Notes under the pieces: generated by a model
Database searches by the model: none
Told to the model about the DNA's origin: nothing
The model's input: the letters and a program-made list of their open reading frames with translations, nothing else
Program-made: the position numbers and the translations under genes
Source of the DNA: Mesorhizobium sp.
Lineage (GTDB): Bacteria > Pseudomonadota > Alphaproteobacteria > Rhizobiales > Rhizobiaceae
NCBI RefSeq assembly: GCF_004962245.1
Contig: NZ_SUHQ01000009.1
Span: forward strand, 1-64,000
DNA length: 64,000 nucleotides
Direction of reading: 5' to 3'
Part shown: positions 27,784 through 38,300 of the stretch, piece by piece
Position numbering within the stretch: position 1 is the stretch's first letter
How the letters are laid out: every line of letters begins with the position of its first letter

Positions 27784-28821
27784 CTAGAGGATCGTCTTGG
27801 CCCAGCGCTCGGCCAGTTCGCCCTGCTTCTCGTTGACGAAATCCCAATCCCAGGTGAGGATCTTGGTCATCGCCTCGCCGGAGACCGGTACATCGGCCTT
27901 GAGGTCGTCAGGGATGATAACCTTCGAGTTGGTTGGTGACACGAAGAATTCCTTCGCCATCAGCATCTGGGTTTCCGGCGACAGCAGGAAGTCAGCATAT
28001 TGATAGGCCAGCTCCTTTTCTGGCCCATTGGCCAGGATCGAGACCGTCTGGTCGAACATGAACATGCCTTCCTCGGGAACGACGCAATCGACCGGCAGGC
28101 CCTGCTTGCGCAGCCGCGCGATCTCGCCGAAATCGAACGGCGCGACCACGATTTCGCCCGAGGACAGAGCCGTGGAAAGGTTGAAGTCGACCTGGATCAC
28201 CTGGCCCAGCTTGGCGAGCGCGTCAAAGCCGGCATCGACATCGTACTGGTCCTTGCCGAAGATCTTCGACGCCAGCAGCAGCTCCATCTTGCCGGCGCTG
28301 TTGGCGAAATTGTAGAGGCCGATCCTGCCCTTGAATTCCTCGTTGTTCCAAAGGTCCTTCCAGGCCTTGGGCGGCGTCTTCACCAGATCGGTGCGGTAGC
28401 CGATGCCGATCGGCGAGATGGCGCCTGTCGCGCCGAAACCATCGGCGATCTTGGCCAGCGGATAGAGGTCATTGTAGTTCGGCAGCTTTGCCAGGTCGAG
28501 CTTTTCGAAGAAGCCCTCCTTGCGCAGACCAGAGGCGAAAACCTCGTTGGTCATGATGATCGAATAGGGCGGCTTGTCGACGCCGGCGGCGCGCAGATTG
28601 GCGCCGAAAACGCGGCCATTGCCGACATCGAGCGTCACCTTGGCGCCGGAGGCCTTTTCGAAGGCGGGTGCGATGGTCGAGCGCCAGAACTGTTCCCACA
28701 CCCCGCCGAGCGTCGGCACGATCAGCGTCTTTTCCTGGGCGATGGCAGGCATTCCGATCAGCCCGGCCGCACCGAGCGCGCCCATTCCGGCAAGCGTCTG
28801 TCTTCTGGTCAGTTTCGTCAT
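27784..28821 (-). CDS. ABC periplasmic binding protein, spermidine/putrescine type (PotD-like)
   Basis: A 345-residue type-II binding protein with a Tat-like signal (LTRRQTLAGMG, hydrophobic core, cleavage near AIAQ). The body starts KTLIVPTLGGVWEQFW and keeps the PotD-like ISPIGIGYRTDLVKTPPKAW segment that follows the hinge. ATG 28821 is preceded by AAGGGGAA; an in-frame start at 28881 would add residues before the signal. The ligand may be a polyamine, amino acid or opine-like compound; the upstream oxygenase may process it. Confidence 0.92.
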   Translation of the reverse strand: MTKLTRRQTLAGMGALGAAGLIGMPAIAQEKTLIVPTLGGVWEQFWRSTIAPAFEKASGAKVTLDVGNGRVFGANLRAAGVDKPPYSIIMTNEVFASGLRKEGFFEKLDLAKLPNYNDLYPLAKIADGFGATGAISPIGIGYRTDLVKTPPKAWKDLWNNEEFKGRIGLYNFANSAGKMELLLASKIFGKDQYDVDAGFDALAKLGQVIQVDFNLSTALSSGEIVVAPFDFGEIARLRKQGLPVDCVVPEEGMFMFDQTVSILANGPEKELAYQYADFLLSPETQMLMAKEFFVSPTNSKVIIPDDLKADVPVSGEAMTKILTWDWDFVNEKQGELAERWAKTIL

Positions 28822-28923
28822 CACAATTCCCCTTGTTGATTTTGAATCAATTCGTTCTTTGGGACGGCCCAAGCCCTCCATCTGGATTTGGCGAGGGCAA
28901 GTCTCTGCCCGCCCTGGCCTAGG

Positions 28924-29889
28924 TCAGCGGCCGAAAGCCTGCCTGGTCTTCAGCTCGATATAGTCTCCATAAGTGATCGGCTCGTATTTCGCCTGCTTAC
29001 CGTCCGCGCAGAACGGCTCCAGGCAGGAGATCAGCGTCTCCTTGCTGGGGTTGACGAAGAACGGGATCGACTGGCGGCGCGAGCTGCCTTTCTTGTTGCG
29101 GGGCGGATTGGCGACGCGATGCGGCGTCGAGACCCATTCGTCATTGCTCCAGCGCATGAAGGCGTCGGCGATGTTGACGACGTAGGCCCCGTCGATCGAC
29201 GGCGCATCGAGCCAGCGGCCGTCGCGGGTCTGCACCTGCAAGCCGCCGGACGAGGCCTCCGACCGCAGGATGGTCATGAAGCCATAGTCGGTGTGAACGC
29301 CGGCGCGAAGCTGGCCGGGCAGGGGATCCACGTCTTGCTCGGGATAGTTGATGACCCGCAGCGCCGACAGATGGTTCTCGAAGGCCGGCTCGAAATAGTC
29401 GGGTTCGAGGCCGATCGCCTGGCAGAAGATACGGCGCAAATGCCTCGCCAGCGTCTCCATCTCGGAGAAATAGTCGCGAAAGGCGCTCTCGATACCTTCG
29501 GGCTGGTCAGGCCATATGTCGCCCTTGAGGCGCAGGCCGAAATTCAGGCTTTCCTTGTAGTCGCCGGGCGTCTTGATGCCCTTGGTGGCGGCCAGCGCCT
29601 CGTCGGCGATCGGCGAAAAGGCCATCCCGCCGGACAAGGCGGTTCCGCGGCCATGGCTGCGCTTGTAATCCTCGGGCAGATCGAAGAAGGCGCGCGCCAG
29701 ATTGTATAGCCGCATCGTCCTTTCCGGCGACACGCCATGGCCGGTTACCAGGAAGAAACCGGTATCCCGGCAGGCGATCTCGATAGCCCTGACGACAGCG
29801 CCGGCGCCGGCCTCGCCGCGGATGAAGGGTCCGACATTGATGACGGGGATTCCCTGATCGGATGCTTCGGCTTGAGGCGCGGGCTGCAT
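28924..29889 (-). CDS. 2-oxoglutarate/Fe(II)-dependent oxygenase, isopenicillin N synthase-like
   Basis: A 321-residue cytoplasmic dioxygenase. The Fe(II) triad is visible as His199 and Asp201 (HTDYG) and His257 (TPHRV); the 2-oxoglutarate-binding RxS is Arg272-Ser274 (RQSIPFF). The N-terminal DIOX_N region includes DTGFFLVTGHGV. ATG 29889 is chosen, with AGGAAGG upstream. It is the first gene of the minus-strand run, 102 bases before the PotD-like gene, so it may hydroxylate or desaturate the imported compound. Substrate unknown. Confidence 0.9.
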   Translation of the reverse strand: MQPAPQAEASDQGIPVINVGPFIRGEAGAGAVVRAIEIACRDTGFFLVTGHGVSPERTMRLYNLARAFFDLPEDYKRSHGRGTALSGGMAFSPIADEALAATKGIKTPGDYKESLNFGLRLKGDIWPDQPEGIESAFRDYFSEMETLARHLRRIFCQAIGLEPDYFEPAFENHLSALRVINYPEQDVDPLPGQLRAGVHTDYGFMTILRSEASSGGLQVQTRDGRWLDAPSIDGAYVVNIADAFMRWSNDEWVSTPHRVANPPRNKKGSSRRQSIPFFVNPSKETLISCLEPFCADGKQAKYEPITYGDYIELKTRQAFGR

Positions 29890-30093
29890 GATCGCGATCA
29901 CCTTCCTGCTGGAGCTGTTATACACAGAAGGCGAAAACCAGGCATGGCCGCCTCATGATACTGAAGCGGCAGGGGCGGGCAGGGCAGACGACTTTGCATG
30001 CGCATCGCTGTGCCTTCCTCCGAGCCTTGTCCCCGCCTCGAAAGAGACGGTGGAAACGCCGGTTGAACGAAACGTTATCGTTACAAACGAATG

Positions 30094-30122
30094 TTGACAA
30101 GATCATCTGTTGTTGTCCATAT
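30094..30122 (+). promoter_or_regulatory. Predicted sigma-70 promoter for the pseudouridine operon
   Basis: TTGACA at 30094-30099 and CCATAT at 30117-30122 are separated by 17 bases, a good match to the rhizobial pattern. The -10 lies 42 bases before the ATG at 30165. The sequence just upstream (30066-30090) holds AACG/CGTTA repeats that may bind a regulator. Confidence 0.55.
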
Positions 30123-30164
30123 CGAAAATATTGAGCCACGAATTTGGACGGGCCGGGTGGGACG

Positions 30165-31274
30165 ATGGACGACCTTGGAGCACAGGAACAGGCGGTTCTG
30201 GATCTCATCGCGGCGAATCCGTTCGCCGGCCAGCAGGACATAGCCACAGCGCTCGGCATCGCCCGCTCGACCGTCGCGGCCCACATCGTACAACTGGTCA
30301 ACAAGGGCTACATTCTCGGTCGTGGCTATGTGTTGCCGGCCTCCAAGCGCATGATCTGCATCGGCGGCGCGGTCCTCGACCGCAAATACCACGCCAAGAA
30401 GGATCTGATCTTCAAGACGTCGAACCCGGTGGACGGCTATCGCAGCTTCGGCGGCGTCGCCCGCAACGTTGCCGAGAACCTTGTCCGCCTCGGCGTCGAC
30501 GTCAGCTTCGTCTCGATCGTCGGCGACGACGAAACCGGCCGCTCGCTGGTGCGGCATCTGCGCGACCTCGGCGCCGATGTCAGCCAGGTCGTCATCACCA
30601 CGGAGCGGCCGACGGCAGAGTACGCCGCCATCCTCGATCTCAACAACGATCTCGTGCTCGGCATTGCCGATATGGAGATATTCGACCTGTTCTCGCCATC
30701 CTATCTCGACCGCTTCTGGCCGCATCTGGCATCGGCGACCTGGGTGTTCATCGACTGCAACCTGCCGGCAGCGACTATCGAAGCACTGATGTCTCGCAAG
30801 CAGGGCGCGCGCTTCAAGCTCGCCGTCGACACCGTATCGTCGCCGAAATCGGCGCGCCTGCCGAAGGACTTGACCGGCATCGACCTTCTGTTCACCAATC
30901 ACGACGAGGCCAATTCGATGCTCGGCATCACTGATGCCGACAGGCGGCTGAAGCCGAAGGAGGCAGCGGCGGCGCTGCGCGCGGCAGGCGCAGCCGAAGT
31001 GATCGTCACCATGGGCGCGCACGGATTTGCGGTGGCGACAGAGAGCGGCGTGGCGACGATGCGCTCCGTTCCGGCCAGGGCCGTCGACATTACCGGCGCC
31101 GGTGACGCGATGATCGCCGGCACCATGTACAAGGTGCTTTCCGGAGACCCCGTGCCGTATGCGGCGCGCACCGGCGCGCTGCTTGCTGCGCTGACCACCG
31201 AGAGCGAATCCAGCGTCCATCCCGATCTGTCGCCGCGCTTCCTCACCGCCGGCATGTATCGCATCCCCGCCTGA
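30165..31274 (+). CDS. psuK: Pseudouridine kinase with N-terminal HTH domain
   Basis: A 369-residue protein: residues about 1-55 form a winged helix-turn-helix (QQDIATALGIARSTVAAHI) and about 65-369 a PfkB-family kinase with GGVARNVAENL near the substrate site and the catalytic/anion-hole DITGAGDA near residue 310. It phosphorylates pseudouridine to pseudouridine-5'-phosphate. ATG 30165 follows GGTGGGAC; the gene lies directly behind a good promoter. The next gene encodes the glycosidase for its product. The HTH suggests that the kinase also regulates its own operon. Confidence 0.9.
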   Translation: MDDLGAQEQAVLDLIAANPFAGQQDIATALGIARSTVAAHIVQLVNKGYILGRGYVLPASKRMICIGGAVLDRKYHAKKDLIFKTSNPVDGYRSFGGVARNVAENLVRLGVDVSFVSIVGDDETGRSLVRHLRDLGADVSQVVITTERPTAEYAAILDLNNDLVLGIADMEIFDLFSPSYLDRFWPHLASATWVFIDCNLPAATIEALMSRKQGARFKLAVDTVSSPKSARLPKDLTGIDLLFTNHDEANSMLGITDADRRLKPKEAAAALRAAGAAEVIVTMGAHGFAVATESGVATMRSVPARAVDITGAGDAMIAGTMYKVLSGDPVPYAARTGALLAALTTESESSVHPDLSPRFLTAGMYRIPA

Positions 31275-31301
31275 AAGCGGGACGACCCTGAAAGCGAGAC
31301 C

Positions 31302-32234
31302 ATGAAACCTTCTTCCCTTGTTCACCTGAATGACGAGGTTGCGGCAGCGCTCCGAGAGGGCAGCGCGGTGGTGGCGCTGGAATCGACGATCATCACCCAC
31401 GGCATGCCCTATCCGGCCAATCTGGAGACCGCCCGCGGCGTCGAAGCCGTGGTGCGCGAGAATGGCGCCGTGCCGGCCCCGATCGCCGTGGTCGCGGGCA
31501 GGATCAAGGTTGGGCTCGACGACACTGAGCTGGAAAAGCTGGCGGCGGCAAAGGACGTGGTCAAGGCATCCGGGCGTGACCTCGCCGCCATCATGGTGCG
31601 CGGCGGCTCGGCCGGAACCACTGTCTCGGCGACGATGCGGATCGCCGCCCTTGCCGGCATCGGCATTTTCGCCACCGGCGGCGTCGGTGGCGTGCATCGC
31701 GGCGCCGAAGCCACCTTCGATATCTCGGCCGACCTGACCGAACTCGGCCAGACCGGCACCACCGTCGTGTGCGCCGGCGTGAAATCGATCCTCGATATCG
31801 CCAAGACTCTGGAATATCTGGAGACCCAGCGCGTGCCGGTGATCGCGTACCAGAGCGACGATTTCCCGGCCTTCTACACCCGCTCCAGCGGGCTTAAGGC
31901 CGATCATCGCCTCGACACGCCACAGGAGATCGCGCAGGCTATGCTGTTGCACGAGCAGATGGGCTCGGGCACCGGCATCCTCGTCGCCAATCCAATTCCC
32001 GAGGCTGATGCGCTCGACCCGGCCTTCATCGACGGCACGATCGCGGCGGCGGTGGCGGAGGCCGACAAACGTGGCATTGGACGCAAGGATCTGACGCCGT
32101 TCCTGCTCGCCCGCATCAACGAGCTTTCGCAAGGCCGCAGCCTGAAGGCCAACATCGCGCTGGTCCGCAACAACGCCGCACTCGCCGCCCGCGTCGCCGT
32201 GGCGCATGCGGGATCGAAGCGCGAGGCAGCGTAA
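31302..32234 (+). CDS. psuG: Pseudouridine-5'-phosphate glycosidase
   Basis: A 310-residue Indigoidine synthase A-like enzyme that reversibly converts pseudouridine-5'-phosphate to uracil and ribose-5-phosphate. Characteristic segments are ALESTIITHGMPYPANLE, RGGSAGTTVSATM, the GVGGVHRGAEATFDISADL block with the metal-binding Asp, and VVCAGVKSILDI with the catalytic Lys. Length is normal. It follows psuK by 27 bases. Confidence 0.96.
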   Translation: MKPSSLVHLNDEVAAALREGSAVVALESTIITHGMPYPANLETARGVEAVVRENGAVPAPIAVVAGRIKVGLDDTELEKLAAAKDVVKASGRDLAAIMVRGGSAGTTVSATMRIAALAGIGIFATGGVGGVHRGAEATFDISADLTELGQTGTTVVCAGVKSILDIAKTLEYLETQRVPVIAYQSDDFPAFYTRSSGLKADHRLDTPQEIAQAMLLHEQMGSGTGILVANPIPEADALDPAFIDGTIAAAVAEADKRGIGRKDLTPFLLARINELSQGRSLKANIALVRNNAALAARVAVAHAGSKREAA

Positions 32235-32308
32235 GGGCGAGGAACCAGTCAGCATCTTGCTTGGCTGGCACGTCCCTCTGATTTTCGAAGGCACCCCAGG
32301 AGAACCGC

Positions 32309-33130
32309 ATGAGCGCGCAGTCCGGCTACGAGACGATCCTTTACGACAAGGATGCGATCGACAAGTTCGCGACGATCACCATCAATCGTCCCGACAAGCT
32401 CAATGCGATGGACAAGACGGTGATCCGCGAGATCGACAAGGCGCTCGCCGCCGCTGTCGCCGATCCGGACGTCAACGCGCTGGTGATCACCGGCGCCGGC
32501 CGCGCCTTCTCCTCCGGCTACGATCTGCAGGGCGGCGACTTCGACGTCGACATCGATTTCTGGCGCGAGGACATGGGCGAGAATGCCGAAGCGCTGCTCA
32601 ACATTTGGCGCGCGCCGATCCCGGTCATCGCGTCCGTCAACGGTTACGCGCTGGCCGGCGCGCTCGAGCTGATGATGTGCTGCGACCTGGCGATCGCCGC
32701 CGACAATGCGAAATTCGGCGAGCCCGAGGTGCGCCACAATTCCGGCCCGCCGACGCTGATGATGCCCTGGCTGCTTGCCACCCGCGACGTGCGCTGGCTG
32801 ATGTATACGGGCGATCTCGTCGACGCCGAGGAGGCGCTGCGCATGCATCTGATCAACAGGATCGTGCCGGCCGACCAGTTGAAGGAAAAGACGGAAAACC
32901 TTGCCCGCAAGCTGGCGCGCATGCCGGTGCCGGCGTTGAAATTCACCAAGGCCTCGATCAACAACCAGCAGATGGTGGCTGGGCTGCTGCCGTCCTTCCA
33001 GTACAATATCGAGGCGATCGCGGCACTTCATGTCACCAAACAGGGCCGCGAATGGATGGCCAACCTCGCCAAGATGAGCCTCAAGGAATATCTCGCTTTC
33101 CGCGACGGCCCCTTCAAGGGCCTCGACTGA
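32309..33130 (+). CDS. Enoyl-CoA hydratase/isomerase family protein
   Basis: A 273-residue crotonase-fold enzyme. The CoA/oxyanion segments GAGRAFSSGYDL and VNGYALAGALELMMCCDLAIA are clear. One position often occupied by catalytic Glu is within FGEPEVRHNSGPP. ATG 32309 follows AGGAGAACC. It is 74 bases after psuG and 3 bases before the acyl-CoA synthetase gene, with which it clearly pairs; a biochemical link to pseudouridine is not obvious. Confidence 0.92.
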   Translation: MSAQSGYETILYDKDAIDKFATITINRPDKLNAMDKTVIREIDKALAAAVADPDVNALVITGAGRAFSSGYDLQGGDFDVDIDFWREDMGENAEALLNIWRAPIPVIASVNGYALAGALELMMCCDLAIAADNAKFGEPEVRHNSGPPTLMMPWLLATRDVRWLMYTGDLVDAEEALRMHLINRIVPADQLKEKTENLARKLARMPVPALKFTKASINNQQMVAGLLPSFQYNIEAIAALHVTKQGREWMANLAKMSLKEYLAFRDGPFKGLD

Positions 33131-33133
33131 GCC

Positions 33134-35293
33134 GTGACCGGCTTTGCCGCTTCGCGTGAGGCGATGCGGGCGCTGATGGCGCCGCGTTCGGTCGCTGTCA
33201 TCGGCGCAACCGAACGCGCCGATGCGTCGTCGAGCTACGTCATGCGCAATCTCAAGGCGTTCGGATTTTCCGGCGCCATCATCCCCGTGCATCCGAAGGC
33301 CGAGACGGTGTTCGGGATTCCCGCCATTCCCTCGCTCGGGCAACTCGATGCGCCGGTCGACGTGGCGGTGATCGGCATCGGCGCGGCTCACGTGCTGGCC
33401 GCGCTCGAAGACGCCGGGAAGGCTGGCATCAAGGCGGCTGTCGTGCTGGCCAGCGGCTTCGCCGAGACGGACGGGGAAGGCAAGGCGCGCCAGCAGGCGC
33501 TGGTCGGGATCGCACGAAAATACGGCATGGCAATCTGCGGGCCGAATTGTCTTGGCCTGTTCAATTTGCAAAGCGGCGCGGCGCTCTATTCCTCGACGCT
33601 ATCGCCCAACCTTAGGAAGGGCGCGCTGGCCATTCTCTCGCATTCCGGCGCCAGCGCCATCGCGCTCGCCAATTCCGGGCGCTTCGGCTTGAGTCATATC
33701 GTCTCCTGCGGCAACAGCGCGGCGACCGATTTTCCCGATTATCTCGCCTGTCTCGCCGGTGACGAGGCGACACGCGTCATTGGACTGGTCGTGGAAGCGA
33801 TCCGTGATCCCGCCGCATTCACCTCCGCGATGCAGGCGGCGCATGCCGCTGGCAAAAAGGTGATTGCCTTGCGCGCTGGCAAGTCGAGCAAGGGCGCCGA
33901 AGCCGCCGCCGCGCATACCGGTTCGCTCGCTGCGGCCAACGAAGCCTATGAAGCCTTCTTCCGGCGCACCGGCGTGATCGAGGTCGCCGACATGGACGAG
34001 TTCGTCGAGACCGCCACGCTTTGCCTGTCGCTGAAGACCAGGCCCATTCGCAAGGGTGTCGCTGTTGTCGGCGTCAGTGGCGGCGGTGTCGCCCATGTCT
34101 CCGACATCGCCGAGCAAGTCGGTGTCGACCTGCCGGAGTTTTCTCAAAACACCATCGGGCGGCTGAAGGCCTTGCTGCCGCCTTTCGCGACGCCGCAGAA
34201 TCCGGTCGACACCACGGGCGTCGTTTTCGGCGATGGCGCGATCTATCGCGGCGTGCTCGAAATCGTGGCGGAGGATCCTGCCGTCGGCCTGATCGTCGCC
34301 GCACAGGATGCGCCTGTTGGCCTCGATACCGCGGGTGCCGCCGAATATGCCGGTATTGCCGACGCCGTTACCGCCTACGCGAAGGAAGCGACCGTTCCGG
34401 TCGTTTTCATCAGCAACCTCTCCTCCGGACACTATCCCTCGGTACGGGACAGGCTTGCCGGCGTGCCGGTGCTCAACGGCACGCGCGCTGGGCTCTGTGC
34501 CGTACGGCGGCTGCTGGATGCCACCGGCGCCACGATACCGAACGTCCCGGCAATCGAACCGGCCAGCGAAAATGATCCGTGGGCAAAGCGCCTCGCCACC
34601 GGTGGGAAATTGACCGAACGGGAGGCCAAGCAATGGCTTGGCGAGAACGGTCTGAGAGTGACGCGCGAGCGTCTGGCCGTTGCCGCGCAAGAGGCAGTCG
34701 AGGCGGCCGAGGCGATCGGTTTTCCGGTCGTGCTCAAGATCGAATCGCCCGACATCCCTCACAAGACCGAAGCCGGCGGCGTGCGGCTCGGCATAGCCAA
34801 TGCCGCCCAAGCGGCCGAAGCCTTCACGGCGATCATGCAAAGTGCTCGCGCTTACGCGCCGGATGCCGAACTGCGCGGCGTGGTGGTGCAGGAGATGGCT
34901 GGGCGCGGCGTCGAAGCACTGGTCGGCCTGGTCCGGCATGAGCCGTTTGGCCTGGGGATCGTCGTCGGTGTCGGCGGCGTTCTGGTCGAACTGGTCAAGG
35001 ACGCCGCTTTCGACCTCTTGCCGGTCGACCGCGACGCCGCCGAGGCGCTGATCGACCGGACGCGATTGGCCGCTCTGCTCAAAGGTTATCGCGGCGCGCC
35101 ACCAGCCGACCGGCAAGCGCTCGTCGAGACGATTGTCGCGCTGTCGAATTTCGCCGGCCGCTACGGCTATCTGATCGAGGCCGTCGACCTCAATCCGGTC
35201 GTCGTGTTCGAAAACGGCGCCTGCGTTCTCGATGCGCTGGTGATTGCGGCCAACGCCACCGCTGGACGCCCAAAGGGTGCCGCGGCGCCTTGA
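33134..35293 (+). CDS. NDP-forming acyl-CoA synthetase (acetate-CoA ligase type)
   Basis: A 719-residue enzyme with fused alpha and beta parts: an N-terminal CoA-binding Rossmann domain (RSVAVIGAT), a succinyl-CoA ligase-like middle with the probable phospho-His in the AAAAHTGSL loop, and a C-terminal ATP-grasp domain (about 490-719; VVLKIESPDIPHKTEAGGV). GTG 33134 is the start, 3 bases after the hydratase stop. It activates a carboxylic acid to its CoA thioester with ATP. With the hydratase it may degrade an unsaturated or branched acid. Confidence 0.93.
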   Translation: MTGFAASREAMRALMAPRSVAVIGATERADASSSYVMRNLKAFGFSGAIIPVHPKAETVFGIPAIPSLGQLDAPVDVAVIGIGAAHVLAALEDAGKAGIKAAVVLASGFAETDGEGKARQQALVGIARKYGMAICGPNCLGLFNLQSGAALYSSTLSPNLRKGALAILSHSGASAIALANSGRFGLSHIVSCGNSAATDFPDYLACLAGDEATRVIGLVVEAIRDPAAFTSAMQAAHAAGKKVIALRAGKSSKGAEAAAAHTGSLAAANEAYEAFFRRTGVIEVADMDEFVETATLCLSLKTRPIRKGVAVVGVSGGGVAHVSDIAEQVGVDLPEFSQNTIGRLKALLPPFATPQNPVDTTGVVFGDGAIYRGVLEIVAEDPAVGLIVAAQDAPVGLDTAGAAEYAGIADAVTAYAKEATVPVVFISNLSSGHYPSVRDRLAGVPVLNGTRAGLCAVRRLLDATGATIPNVPAIEPASENDPWAKRLATGGKLTEREAKQWLGENGLRVTRERLAVAAQEAVEAAEAIGFPVVLKIESPDIPHKTEAGGVRLGIANAAQAAEAFTAIMQSARAYAPDAELRGVVVQEMAGRGVEALVGLVRHEPFGLGIVVGVGGVLVELVKDAAFDLLPVDRDAAEALIDRTRLAALLKGYRGAPPADRQALVETIVALSNFAGRYGYLIEAVDLNPVVVFENGACVLDALVIAANATAGRPKGAAAP

Positions 35294-35315
35294 ATCTGCT
35301 TCTGAGATGCAACCG

Positions 35316-38300
35316 CTAAGCCGCTGTTTCCAGGCGACTTTCCTTGCCCAGTCTCTCCAGCAGCGTCGCCTTCTTCTTCTCGAAGCGTTCGACCGCCGCC
35401 ATCTTGACGTGGCCGAAGCCGCGCACCTCTTCCGGCAATCGGGCAAGCTCGGTCGCGACGGCATGATTGCCCTGCGTCAGCCGCGCCGAAAGATCTGAGA
35501 TCAGCCTTTCATAATCGGCAACCAGGCGCCGTTCCATCCGCCGCTCTCCGGTGTGCCCGAATGGATCGAAACGTGTTCCACGCAGGCCCTTCAATCGCGC
35601 CAACATCGCGAAGACGGGATTGATCCAGGCGCCGAAGGCGATCTTGCCGGGATGGCCGGTGCGCGGGTCGATGCGCGAGATCATCGGTGGTGCGAGATGG
35701 TGCCTGATCCTGAAATCGCCCTCGAACTGTTCGGCCAGTTTTTTCCTGAATGATTGGTCGCGATGCAGTCGCGCCACTTCATATTCGTCCTTGTAGGCCA
35801 TCAGCTTGAAGGCACCGACAGCCACGGCCTTGGTAAAGTCCCCGGCGCCGGCCGAGACCCTGGCTTCGGCCGCGCGCGCGGTGTCGACCAGCTTGCGGTA
35901 GCGGTTCGCATAAGCGGCGTTCTGGTAGTCGCTCAGGAATGCCATCCGGCGCGCAACCATGGCGTCGAGCGTCTCCGGTTTCGGCGTCTCGGCGCCGCCT
36001 GTCTGCGCAGCGTCCAGCACCGCCGCAAGGTCGATCGCCGCGCGGCGGCCCCAGCCGAAGGCGGCGCGGTTCATGGCGATGCCGGCGCCGTTCATTTCGA
36101 TCGCCCTGTCGATCGACTGAAGGCTGATCGGCACCAGTCCGCGCTGCCAGGCATTGCCGAGCAGGAACATGTTGGCGGCAATCGCGTCGCCCATCAGCGC
36201 GAGGCCGAGCCTGGTCGCCGGGATCAAGGTGATTGGCTCTTCGCCGGCCGCCCGGTGCAATTGCTTCAGCGTCGCTTCCTGGCGGAAGTCGATCGCGGTG
36301 TTCTGCACGAAGGACGCGGTCGGCGCGAAATGATCGTCGAGCACGGCTCTTGTGCGGCCATGCGCGAAGGTCGCAAGCGATGTCGCCGCCGCCGACACGA
36401 CGATGTCGAAGCCAAGCACAAGGTCGGCTTCGCCGGGGCCGATCCTGACCGTGTTGAGCAATTCTGGATTGCGCGCCAGCCTGATATGCGAGACCACGGC
36501 GCCGTTCTTTTGCGCCAACCCGGTCTGGTCGAGCGTCAGCAGGCCAAGCCCGTCGAGATGCGCAGCCTGCGACAGGATAGCGCTGACCGTGATGACGCCG
36601 GTGCCGCCAATGCCGGCCAGCAGCACGTTGTAGGGGCGCTCGAGCGCTGGCAGCTTCGGCACCGGCAGCTCGTCGGAGCCAGCCACTATCGTACGCGCCT
36701 TCGGCTTGCGGATCGTGCCGCCTTCCACTGTCACGAAGCTTGGGCAAAAGCCCTTGATGCAGGACAGGTCGGTGTTGCAGCTCGACTGGTTGATCCTGCG
36801 CTTGCGGCCGAATTCGGTTTCCACAGGCTCGATCGAAATGCAGTTGGAGACGGCGGAGCAATCGCCGCAGCCTTCGCAGACCAGTTCGTTGATGAAGGCG
36901 CGTCTTGGCGAGACCGGATAGGCGCCGCGCTTGCGCCGGCGGCGTTTTTCGGCGGCGCAGACCTGGTCGAACACCAGCACAGTCACGCCCTCGATCTCTC
37001 TGAGTTCGCGCTGCACGGCGTCGAGCTCGTCGCGATGGTGGATGGTCACGGACCGCGGCAGGACGCCCGCCCAGGCCTCCGGCTTTTCGGACACGACGAC
37101 GACACGTTTGGTCCCTTCCGCCAATGTCTGCTCGACGATGGACGGCACGGAAACCTCGCCGTCATGGCGCTGGCCGCCGGTCATCGCAACGGCATCGTTA
37201 TAGAGGATCTTGTAGGTGGCACTGACCTTGGCGGCGATGGCCGCGCGGATGGCCAGCAGTCCGGAATGGAAATAGGTGCCGTCGCCCATATTGACGAAAA
37301 TATGCTTCTCGTCGGTGAACGGCGACAGGCCGATCCACGAGGCACCTTCGCCGCCCATCTGGGTAAAGGTGGAGGTCTCGCGCTCCATGCCGATGACCAT
37401 CATGTGGCACCCGATGCCGGTCGAGGCGCGGCTGCCGTGGGGCACCACGGTGGAGATCGAGTGCGGGCAGCCGGAACAGAAATAAGGATCACGCTTCAGC
37501 GCGATCACCTCGCCGGGTGCCGACGCCGCGACGGCCTCGATCGTCTTGATGCGCCGGCCAAGCTCTGCGTCCGGCGCGCGGAGCCGCGAGACGATGGCGC
37601 GGGCGACCGAGGCGGCGCTAATCTCGCCGATCGAAGGCAGCAGCGGCGCGCCGCGCTCGTCTGTCTTGCCGAAGACGCGCGGACGATTGGGCGCGTTGAA
37701 CAGCAGCGCCTTGATCTGGTCCTCGATCACCGGTCGCTTCTCCTCGACGACGAAGATTTCCTCCAACCCTTCGGCGAAAGCTTTGAGGCCTTGCGGCTCG
37801 AGCGGCCAGACCATGCCGACTTTGTACAGCCGGATGCCGAGCTCGGCTGCGCGCCGCTCGTCGATGCCGAGTGCCGACAGCGCGCCAAGCAGGTCCAGCC
37901 ATGACTTGCCGGTCGAGACGATACCGAGCCGCGCCTTGCCGCCGCCATGCATGATGCGGTCGATGCCGTTGGCACGGGCGAAGGCATGCACGGCCGTCAT
38001 CTTGTGCTCGATACGGCGCTCCATCGCATGCGGACCATCAGGCCAGCGCAGCGACAGGCCGTCGGCGGGCAGCGCCAGCTCCGGCATGACGATGCTGAGC
38101 CGCGTTGGGTCGACATCGACGGTCGCCGTGCATTCGACGATCTCGGTCTGGCATTTGAAGCCGATCCAGGCACCGGAATAGCGGCTCATCGCCCAGCCGA
38201 GCAGGCCATAGTCGATATATTCGCCGACGCCCCCTGGCGATAGCAGCGGCACCATGGCCGAGATCAGATTGTGCTCGCTCTGGTGCGGCAGCGTCGAGGA

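Noticed and set aside
30081..32294. Long minus-strand frame (737 codons)
   Set aside because: Antisense to psuK and psuG; a GC-rich shadow frame.
33599..35464. Long minus-strand frame (621 codons)
   Set aside because: Antisense to the acyl-CoA synthetase, no family features.
35754..37904. Long plus-strand frame (716 codons)
   Set aside because: Antisense to the indolepyruvate oxidoreductase; composition typical of shadow frames.
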